A program made the translations under genes and the position numbers. Of a stretch of DNA of 35,863 bases, positions 29,406-35,863 are shown in pieces. This DNA is from JANNRW01 sp031401815. GTDB taxonomy: Bacteria > Desulfobacterota > Desulfuromonadia > Geobacterales > DSM-12255. Under the pieces are notes generated by a model. It worked only from the letters and a program-made list of their open reading frames with translations. It was not told the DNA's origin and did no database searches. Every line of letters starts with the position of its first letter. Positions within the stretch are counted from its first letter, which is position 1. The stretch is taken from assembly GCA_031401815.1 (NCBI GenBank), contig JANNRW010000062.1:1-35863 (forward strand), in the 5' to 3' direction.

Positions 29406-31406
29406 ATGAAAAATATACTGATTGCCTTGCTGCTTACACTCTCGTTTGGCGCATTCTCCCATGCAGAAGAGCCAAAAAAGGGGTCCTCCGGCGTATCTGC
29501 CCCCCCGGTTGCAGTTCAGCCTGCGGCATCGGTTGCGCCTGTTACTCCTGCCCCTGCAACCATGAACCCTGTTGTCACCCCTGCTGCTATCCCGGCCAAA
29601 ACAGATGATGCCGGCAAACTCAAGGCCAACCCCAAGGTTACCATCCCGATATTTCTGATCATTATCGGTGCCACAATGGGGGTCGTTGTCTGGTCGGCCA
29701 AGAAGACCAAATCAGCATCCGACTTTTATACTGCCGGTGGCGGTATTACCGGGACTCAGAATGGGTGGGCGATTGCAGGTGACTACATGTCTGCGGCATC
29801 GTTTCTCGGAATTTCCGGTATGATCTCTCTCTATGGATATGACGGGTTCATGTACTCTGTCGGCTGGCTGGTAGCGTACATCACAGTTCTGCTTATCGTG
29901 GCGGAGCCGTGCCGGAATGCCGGCAAGTACACACTGGGTGATATCCTCTCTTTCCGCACCTCTCCCAAGCCTGTCCGGGCCATAGCAGCCATTTCGACTG
30001 TGGCGGTCTCCACCTTTTATCTTACTGCGCAGATGGTAGGGGCTGGCAAGCTGATGCAGCTTCTGCTCGGCATAGACTATAAAGTGGCCATTATCGGTGT
30101 CGGAATTCTGATGGTTGGTTATGTGGTCTTCGGCGGCATGACCGCAACAACCTGGGTTCAGATCATCAAGGCAGGGCTGCTGATGACTGGCGCTGCCCTT
30201 CTGTCGCTTCTGGTCATGATGAAGGCCGGAATGAATCCTCTGCAGTTTTTCAAGGATATAGTCACCAATGAGAAGATCATTGAACATGTGAAACTGCTTC
30301 CGATCTATCTGAAGGAGATGGATACCGGCAAGGCGACGGCAGATGCCGGACAGCGCTTCCTTGAGCCGGGTCTTTTCCTGACAAATCCGCTTGACCAGAT
30401 TTCACTCGGCATGGCGCTTGTTCTTGGAACAGCCGGGATGCCTCACATTCTGATGCGCTTCTTTACTGTCCCGACTGCACAGGCAGCACGCAAATCAGTA
30501 ATCGTAGCAATGTTCATTATCGGATCTTTCTATATCCTTACAACCCTGCTTGGTTTCGGAGCAGCTATCCATCTTACCCCGCAAGGGATCCAGAAGGTTG
30601 ACAAGGGGGGGAACATGGCTGCCATGATGCTGGCAAAGGCTCTGGGTGGTGATATTTCACCTTTTGTCGGCGACCTGCTCCTGGCATTTTTGTGTGCTGT
30701 TGCTTTTGCTACGATTCTTGCGGTTGTTTCCGGGCTTGTGCTGGCGGCTTCAGCTGCAATCGCCCACGATATCTGGGTTAACGTAATCAAGGATGGCCAT
30801 GCAAACCAGCGTGAGCAGGTACTTGCCGCACGCATTACCTCGCTTGTCGTCGGAGTAATGGGGATAGTCATCGGAATTGCTGCGGAGAAGCAGAATGTAG
30901 CCCATCTGGTAGCTCTGGCTTTTGCGGTAGCTTCATCCGGCAACCTGCCGGTTGTAGTTTTGTCGCTCTTCTGGCGTAAATTCAATACTGCCGGTGTTAT
31001 TTCAGGTCTTTTGGTAGGGACTGTTGTCTCTATCGGACTTGTCATGGTCTCTCCGAATATGACTTATCCGGACAAGGTTGCCGATGATGCCAAAAAAGCT
31101 TACTCAAAGCTTGAAAAGGATATAGCAGAAGGGAAGGTGAAGCCTGAAGCGATGGAAAACACCATGAAGATAATCAGCGACAAGAAGATTGAAGAGTCAA
31201 AAAACCGTGGGGGCACCTCCATCATGGGGCTTGGCAAACCGCTCATGACCCTTAAGAACCCCGGTATTATCTCTATTCCACTCGGCTTCATCGCAGCAAT
31301 CCTCGGAACCCTGCTTTTCCCGAGCAAGCGCTCTGAAGATATGTTTGATGAAGTATATGTCCGTCAGAATACAGGGATCGGCATGGCCAAAGCAGTTGAT
31401 CACTGA
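29406..31406 (+). CDS. actP: Cation/acetate symporter (ActP, SSS family)
   Basis: The protein has 666 residues, with GAGG before the ATG. A signal peptide (1-20) and an Ala/Pro/Val-rich linker (about 28-72) precede the symporter. The ActP hallmarks are D-F-Y-T-A-G-G-G-I-T-G, I-A-G-D-Y-M-S-A-A-S-F-L-G-I-S-G, A-Q-M-V-G-A-G-K-L and G-T-A-G-M-P-H-I-L-M-R-F-F-T-V. A Lys/Glu-rich hydrophilic insert (about 555-605) before the last membrane helix is not present in the E. coli protein as I recall it. It imports acetate with a cation. A terminator follows, so it probably ends the transcript. Confidence 0.93.
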   Translation: MKNILIALLLTLSFGAFSHAEEPKKGSSGVSAPPVAVQPAASVAPVTPAPATMNPVVTPAAIPAKTDDAGKLKANPKVTIPIFLIIIGATMGVVVWSAKKTKSASDFYTAGGGITGTQNGWAIAGDYMSAASFLGISGMISLYGYDGFMYSVGWLVAYITVLLIVAEPCRNAGKYTLGDILSFRTSPKPVRAIAAISTVAVSTFYLTAQMVGAGKLMQLLLGIDYKVAIIGVGILMVGYVVFGGMTATTWVQIIKAGLLMTGAALLSLLVMMKAGMNPLQFFKDIVTNEKIIEHVKLLPIYLKEMDTGKATADAGQRFLEPGLFLTNPLDQISLGMALVLGTAGMPHILMRFFTVPTAQAARKSVIVAMFIIGSFYILTTLLGFGAAIHLTPQGIQKVDKGGNMAAMMLAKALGGDISPFVGDLLLAFLCAVAFATILAVVSGLVLAASAAIAHDIWVNVIKDGHANQREQVLAARITSLVVGVMGIVIGIAAEKQNVAHLVALAFAVASSGNLPVVVLSLFWRKFNTAGVISGLLVGTVVSIGLVMVSPNMTYPDKVADDAKKAYSKLEKDIAEGKVKPEAMENTMKIISDKKIEESKNRGGTSIMGLGKPLMTLKNPGIISIPLGFIAAILGTLLFPSKRSEDMFDEVYVRQNTGIGMAKAVDH

Positions 31407-31437
31407 CAGATGAACTGCCTCTGAATTAGCAATTGTC

Positions 31438-31464
31438 GGGGAAGGCTTCTGCCTTCCCCTTTTT
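31438..31464 (+). terminator. Rho-independent terminator after actP
   Basis: GGGGAAGGC (31438-31446), loop TTCT, and GCCTTCCCC (31451-31459) form a perfect 9-bp stem followed by five T residues. It lies 32 bp after the actP stop and separates actP from the downstream regulatory genes, which need their own promoter in 31465-31580. A TATTAT sequence near 31521 is the only candidate I see there. Confidence 0.9.
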
Positions 31465-31580
31465 GTTATTCTTGTGACGGAACAGTTTTAAAATCATTTC
31501 TTTAGCCGGGTTAATTCGATATTATCCAAAAAAACTCTTGTCTCAGGGCAGATCAGAAAAAGTATTCAGGGGGGTATCGT

Positions 31581-31952
31581 ATGGCAAGGAAAAAAATACT
31601 GGCAGTGGATGACGAACCGAATATCCTGCTCTCCATCGAGTTTATTCTGGAGATGGAGGGGTATGAAGCCTACACGGCGAAAAATGGAGATGAAGCTCTT
31701 GAAGTTGCCGAGAGGGTCAAACCGGATCTTATTCTTCTTGACATCAACATGCCGCTTAAAGACGGTTATGAAGTATGCCGGATTCTCAGGGAGCAGGAAA
31801 ATTCCGGCAGGGTAAAGGTTATCATGCTTACTGCCAAGGGGCAGCTCCTCGAAATGAAAAAGGGGCTTGAAGTTGGCGCAGATGAATACGTTACCAAACC
31901 TTTCAGCGCCGCTGAACTTCTTGAGAAGATCCGCAAACTGCTGGAATCATGA
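31581..31952 (+). CDS. Single-domain response regulator
   Basis: The protein has 123 residues and is a receiver domain only: D-D-E near 11-13, phosphoacceptor in L-I-L-L-D-I-N-M-P (D54), M-L-T-A-K-G and Y-V-T-K-P-F-S. It has no output domain, so it works by contact with a partner. It overlaps the next gene by four bases (ATGA), which links it to the pseudokinase-exonuclease protein. The SLC5-type kinase downstream is a plausible phosphodonor. Confidence 0.93.
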   Translation: MARKKILAVDDEPNILLSIEFILEMEGYEAYTAKNGDEALEVAERVKPDLILLDINMPLKDGYEVCRILREQENSGRVKVIMLTAKGQLLEMKKGLEVGADEYVTKPFSAAELLEKIRKLLES

Positions 31953-34120
31953 GAGCTGACAACAATATGACCAACTCGGGCAGTAAAAAATCTCTTCGGC
32001 GCACTCTGACACTTTCCCTTCTGGGGCTGGCTCTTCTGCCTCTGGCAATCGTGCTGGCGGCACTATTTCTGGTGGTACGGATTGACCCTGCCGATTTTCA
32101 GGGGATTCAGTTGCCGGTTCAGCTCTATGAACATATAAACTCGATCATAACCCAGTTTGCCTTTCTTATCGTTACTTGCGGTGTTTTAGCGACTGCCCTG
32201 GCCTGGCGGATAGCCAGCCAATTTCTACAGCCGGTTCTGGAAATCCGGCGGGGCGCTGAAATAATCTCCAGAATAAACAGTAACCACCGGATAGAGCTAG
32301 ATAGCGACGACGAACTGGAAGAGTTGGCGGAAGAGTTTAACCTGATGGGGGAAAAGCTTGGCAAGGCATACTCTGAGCTTGGAGAGCGGATACAGGAGGC
32401 AACAATTACAGTTCAGGAGGAGAGAAATCGCCTCTCCACCGTGCTTCGCACCATGGCAGACGGCGTTATTGTGGCAAACGAGACCGGTGAAATTATTCTG
32501 ATGAACCCTCGTGCCCGTATCATTCTGAACCCTGGCTATTCATCCGGGATAGGGGGGGCGCTCTCTCAATTTTTCCCGCGTGACCGGCTGGATTTTTATC
32601 TGAAAAAAGTTCGTCTTAACTGGGGAGAGGGGCTGGAGCGACCAGTGGAGGCTCTGTTTCCACTCAAGTGCGGGAAGCTTCTTAAAGGTTCCATCTCTGC
32701 TGTCCCTGGCCATGGGGTTGAGCGAGCCGGATTTTTACTGATGTTTCGTGATATGAGCCTGCCCGGTGAAGCGGAGAGCCTGCTTGACAAGACCTTGCAG
32801 GAGATGCCCCTGCTTTTGCGGGGGCCGTTGGCAGCCTCCCTGGCACTAGTTGATACGTTGCAAAGACATCAGGAGATGCCAGCTGACAAGCAGCAGACAT
32901 TTCTCGCAGCAGTTTCTCAAGAGATGATTCGCCTGAGTGACAGGGTGACGATCCTGGAAGAGGCTGGTCTGTCAACCCGGACATCACGATGGCCTGCCAT
33001 CCCCTCCAATCCTCTGGAGCTTCTCAAGGAAGCTGCGGCTTTTGTTCCGGATGTTCCGGTGTTGATAGAGACCGATGGCAACCAGATTCCTGTAATTCTT
33101 GTAGAGCCATTCTCCTGGATGATTTCTCTTAAGTCTGTTCTTGAGTGGATGGGGGAGAAGAGAGCAGGGAAAATGCCTGTTGGTGCGCATATTGGTCTGG
33201 AAGATGGCGCTGTGGTTACTACCTTCCTGGTTGAAGAGCCTTTCAATGGAAATCTCTCTGAGCTGGAATTTCTTGAAGTCTCCCCTTCAGATGAAGAGAA
33301 ACTTCTGCTTGGCGAGGCAGTCCGGAGGAATCGTGGCGAATTCTGGACAAGATCTGCGGACGGTCTGCTGGGGATAAAACTGGCTCTTTTACATTCAGAA
33401 AGTGACAACATCGGGGAGAGTGCAGATCCATTGACCAGGGTTGAGCCGGATTTTTATGATTTCGATCTTTTCCTTCCAAAGCCGGTTGTTGAGAAGGAGG
33501 AGCAGTTACATGCCAGCCTGGCGGATCTTGAGTATGTGGTATTTGATACCGAGACCACCGGCATGAGGCTTTCGCAAGGTGACAAGGTTGTCAGTATCAG
33601 CGGAATAAGGATCAGACGGGGGAGAATACTCGGCGCTGACACATTTCACACGCTGGTCAATCCGGGTCGTCCAATCCCTCCGGAATCAGCGCAGTTCCAT
33701 AAAATAGAGGATCATATGGTGGCAGATGCCCCATCCATGAATGAGGTCTACCCGAAATTCATGGAGTTTGTCGGAGATTCCATCCTGGTGGCTCATAACG
33801 CGGCATTTGACAAGAAGTGCATCGACATGGCCGCAGAAGATGCGAAACTCCCCCGAATCGAAAATCCTGTACTGGATACACTCTTTCTTTCATATGCGCT
33901 TCACAACGAGACCGAAGGCCACACTCTTGACGCAATTGCAGGGCGTCTCGGGATTACCATCGAGAGCCGGCATACATCCATGGGGGATGCCCAGGCGACC
34001 GCCCGGATATTTCTTGCGCTCCAGTCCCTTCTGGCGGGGCGCGGAGTGAAGACCCTTGCTGATGCCAAGGCTTTTTGTGACCGGCATCTTCTGCTTCGCT
34101 GGCAATCATCAAGGTTCTAG
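31949..34120 (+). CDS. HAMP-PAS-pseudokinase fused to a DnaQ-type exonuclease
   Basis: The protein has 723 residues. Two membrane helices (about 20-43 and 68-90) flank a short periplasmic part; HAMP (about 88-140) and PAS (about 160-270) follow. Around 288-294 the kinase H box reads L-L-L-R-G-P-L where H-E-L-R-x-P-L is expected, so the phosphorylated His is lost, and the ATP-binding N and G boxes are not recognisable. Residues 527-700 are a DEDDh exonuclease with D533, E535, D621, H675 and D680 all present. DnaQ-type proteins are common near actP, but this fusion is unusual. An internal start at 31967 is possible. Confidence 0.88.
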   Translation: MRADNNMTNSGSKKSLRRTLTLSLLGLALLPLAIVLAALFLVVRIDPADFQGIQLPVQLYEHINSIITQFAFLIVTCGVLATALAWRIASQFLQPVLEIRRGAEIISRINSNHRIELDSDDELEELAEEFNLMGEKLGKAYSELGERIQEATITVQEERNRLSTVLRTMADGVIVANETGEIILMNPRARIILNPGYSSGIGGALSQFFPRDRLDFYLKKVRLNWGEGLERPVEALFPLKCGKLLKGSISAVPGHGVERAGFLLMFRDMSLPGEAESLLDKTLQEMPLLLRGPLAASLALVDTLQRHQEMPADKQQTFLAAVSQEMIRLSDRVTILEEAGLSTRTSRWPAIPSNPLELLKEAAAFVPDVPVLIETDGNQIPVILVEPFSWMISLKSVLEWMGEKRAGKMPVGAHIGLEDGAVVTTFLVEEPFNGNLSELEFLEVSPSDEEKLLLGEAVRRNRGEFWTRSADGLLGIKLALLHSESDNIGESADPLTRVEPDFYDFDLFLPKPVVEKEEQLHASLADLEYVVFDTETTGMRLSQGDKVVSISGIRIRRGRILGADTFHTLVNPGRPIPPESAQFHKIEDHMVADAPSMNEVYPKFMEFVGDSILVAHNAAFDKKCIDMAAEDAKLPRIENPVLDTLFLSYALHNETEGHTLDAIAGRLGITIESRHTSMGDAQATARIFLALQSLLAGRGVKTLADAKAFCDRHLLLRWQSSRF

Positions 34121-34132
34121 GAGCCTATAATC

Positions 34133-34327
34133 ATGAGTCAGCTCTCCCGCCGTCTTGCAGCTCTGTTCATAACTGGTCTGGCGGCTCTGTATCCACCTCT
34201 TCTGGGGGCATTCAACCGGCCCGGAAGCTTAATCGGGATCCCGGTATTACCGCTCTACCTTTTCACGGTCTGGGGCGCTCTGGTGCTCTCCTGCTGGCTC
34301 CTGACGCGGAGAGACAAAAGTGAGTAA
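34133..34327 (+). CDS. Small membrane protein preceding the sensor
   Basis: The protein has 64 residues with two hydrophobic segments (about 8-26 and 37-57) and a charged end (T-R-R-D-K-S-E). A weak ribosome site (AGGAG about eight bases upstream) precedes the ATG. It overlaps the sensor gene by eight bases (GTGAGTAA), so translation is coupled. It is likely a small partner of the SLC5-type protein, in analogy with YjcH beside ActP; that role is inferred. Confidence 0.7.
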   Translation: MSQLSRRLAALFITGLAALYPPLLGAFNRPGSLIGIPVLPLYLFTVWGALVLSCWLLTRRDKSE

Positions 34328-35863
34328 TACCTTCTGGATCGCTTTTCTCGGGATTGCCTATCTCCTGGCGCTGTTTGCCATAGCCTATGCTACGGACAAA
34401 TCCAGGGAGAAAGGGCGCAGTCTTGTCAACAACCCATGGGTTTACAGTTTTTCTCTGGCAGTCTACTGCACATCCTGGACTTTTTACGGAAGTGTGGGAC
34501 AAGCTGCATCCACCGGACTCGGCTTCCTCCCCATATATCTGGGTCCCACTCTGGTTTTTCTTCTTGCCCCATCCCTGCTTAAACGTGTTGTCTCTTTTTG
34601 CCGTACAGAAGGGGTGACAAGCCTGCCTGATCTGCTTGAGGTGCTGTACGGAAAAGGGTGGTCTCTGGGCGCTCTTGCCACTACCATGATGGTGGTAGGG
34701 GTCACCCCTTATATTGGACTCCAGCTTAAGGCAATAGGGTACACTTTTGATCTTCTTGCCGGTCGAACTGCTGCTTCCGGGATTTTCGGGGATGCTGCCT
34801 TCTGGGCAGCTCTTGGCCTCTCCATATTTGCGGGGCTCTTTGGAGCAAGGAGCCTGGTTGCATCAGAGCGTCATGAAGGGATGGTTGCTGCAGTCGCTTT
34901 CGAGAGTGCGGTCAAGCTCGGAGCTTTTCTTGTGCTTGGGATCTACATCGTATTTGGAATAGGAGGGGGTTTTGCGGCTGTATTCGAGAAGTCGCTTGCT
35001 GATCCGGATCTTGCACGTCTGTTCATGCTTGGAGAGAGTTCAGGGACATCACTCCCCTCCTGGGTTGCCTTGAGCATCCTCTCCGGAGTTGCGGTGATCC
35101 TTTTGCCTCGCCAGTTTCACATGCTGGCTGTAGAGAATGCCAAGGAGAGCCATCTGAAAACAGCGTCATGGGCGTTTCCTGCCTACCTGTTATTTATAAA
35201 CATCCTGGTTCTCCCTGTCGCACTGGTAGGTAACCTCTATGGTGAAGGGTCAACCCAGGACTTCTTCATGATCTCCCTGCCACTTGAAAGGGGTCATGCA
35301 GAGTTGGCATTTCTGGCCTATCTGGGGGGGTTCTCCGCTGCAACCAGCATGGTGATTGTTGAGTCTGTTGCATTGGCTACAATGATTCTCCATCACACCG
35401 GGAGTACATTACTGGAACGGATTCTGCCGACATTTCGAGTTCAGGCTGGTCGGGATCTTTCGCGCCCCCTGCTCTATACCAAGCGATTTGTCATTTTCGG
35501 AGTTGTTCTTCTGGGGTACGGTTTCAAAAGGTGGATTGGTGATTCCCACACCCTGGTCGCTACTGGGCTCCTGTCTTTTTCAGCTGTGTTCCAGTTTGCG
35601 CCCGCAATTCTTCTCGGTTTTTACTGGAAGGGGGGGACGCGTACCGGTGCGCTTGCAGGGCTTGCCGCAGGTTTCATGATATGGTTTTACACCCTGCTGC
35701 TCCCCAGTTTTGCTGATTCCGGATGGGTCAGCGGGTCACTTCTGACCAATGGCCCATGGGGGGTTGAAATGCTTCGTCCCAGGGCGCTTTTCGGACTGGA
35801 CGGTTTTGATACCTGGACTCATGCCCTGATCTGGAGTCTTGTATTCAATTTGGGGGCCTACTT
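34320..35863 (+). CDS. SLC5-type sensor histidine kinase, N-terminal part (CbrA/CrbS-like)
   Basis: The frame is open from the GTG at 34320 to the window edge (514 codons), so the gene is incomplete. The visible part is a sodium:solute symporter-like module with many membrane helices. N-N-P-W-V-Y-S-F-S-L-A-V-Y-C-T-S-W-T-F-Y is the signature of the CbrA/CrbS sensor kinases, followed by L-P-R-Q-F-H-M and T-K-R-F-V-I-F. In that family PAS and kinase domains follow. CrbS controls acetate use in other bacteria, and here it lies beside the ActP genes. The kinase part itself is not seen. Confidence 0.88.
   Translation, partial: MSNTFWIAFLGIAYLLALFAIAYATDKSREKGRSLVNNPWVYSFSLAVYCTSWTFYGSVGQAASTGLGFLPIYLGPTLVFLLAPSLLKRVVSFCRTEGVTSLPDLLEVLYGKGWSLGALATTMMVVGVTPYIGLQLKAIGYTFDLLAGRTAASGIFGDAAFWAALGLSIFAGLFGARSLVASERHEGMVAAVAFESAVKLGAFLVLGIYIVFGIGGGFAAVFEKSLADPDLARLFMLGESSGTSLPSWVALSILSGVAVILLPRQFHMLAVENAKESHLKTASWAFPAYLLFINILVLPVALVGNLYGEGSTQDFFMISLPLERGHAELAFLAYLGGFSAATSMVIVESVALATMILHHTGSTLLERILPTFRVQAGRDLSRPLLYTKRFVIFGVVLLGYGFKRWIGDSHTLVATGLLSFSAVFQFAPAILLGFYWKGGTRTGALAGLAAGFMIWFYTLLLPSFADSGWVSGSLLTNGPWGVEMLRPRALFGLDGFDTWTHALIWSLVFNLGAY

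Noticed and set aside
29712..30287. Minus-strand frame of 191 codons inside actP
   Set aside because: It is antisense to a clearly conserved transporter; the translation is rich in His, Arg and Cys and matches nothing recognisable.

Overview
The window looks like a chromosome segment from a Geobacterales-type deltaproteobacterium (Desulfuromonadia). That placement rests on the company of genes: a DUF6178 protein beside argC, an ExeA/GspB pair with an S41 peptidase, several response regulators with the RpfG-like KPWND motif, an MglA-like GTPase, and a YjcH/ActP acetate-transport pair next to an SLC5-type sensor kinase. No rRNA or tRNA gene and no CRISPR array was seen.

Positions 1-8200 are accessory. 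A minus-strand run (2711 down to 1, leaving the window) holds small, tightly packed genes: a two-helix membrane protein (DUF7220-like), a small DnaB-like P-loop ATPase, three proteins with PD-(D/E)XK-like cores, and two very short genes, one of them frameshifted. Facing it is a ribbon-helix-helix/MazF toxin-antitoxin pair and a VapB-like relic. Then come a fourth nuclease-like gene, a Cas4-like/DUF2779 nuclease fusion, a divergent WYL regulator, and a four-helix-bundle gene with internal GTGGAC repeats that overlaps the stump of an hsdR gene.

Positions 8262-13873 are a minus-strand housekeeping cluster: S41 protease, ExeA-like ATPase, GspB-like protein, DUF6178 protein and argC, closed by a clear terminator. 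A heptamer repeat sits between argC and its neighbour.

Positions 14100-18500 are a second accessory region made largely of broken defence genes: an AbiE pair whose nucleotidyltransferase has lost its catalytic middle, an hsdM remnant with an in-frame stop, a 56-residue mini-hsdR joining the first and last parts of the protein, and an apparently intact AAA ATPase of the DUF4143 type bracketed by a 32-bp direct repeat. Several of these genes keep their start and stop but have lost their interior.

Positions 18835-21017 carry a CNNM/CBS/CorC membrane protein and a TonB-like protein. Positions 28623-21042 (minus) are a compact six-gene signalling operon: REC-PAS-kinase, REC-HD-GYP, MglA-like GTPase, kinase, REC-GspE-type ATPase with zinc ribbons, and a stand-alone REC protein. 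My inference is that it links phosphorelay, c-di-GMP turnover and a polarity GTPase to a secretion or pilus ATPase. Positions 29070-35863 (plus) encode YjcH, ActP, a receiver protein, a HAMP/PAS/pseudokinase fused to a DnaQ-type exonuclease, a small membrane protein and the start of an SLC5-type sensor kinase. This is probably an acetate uptake and sensing locus.
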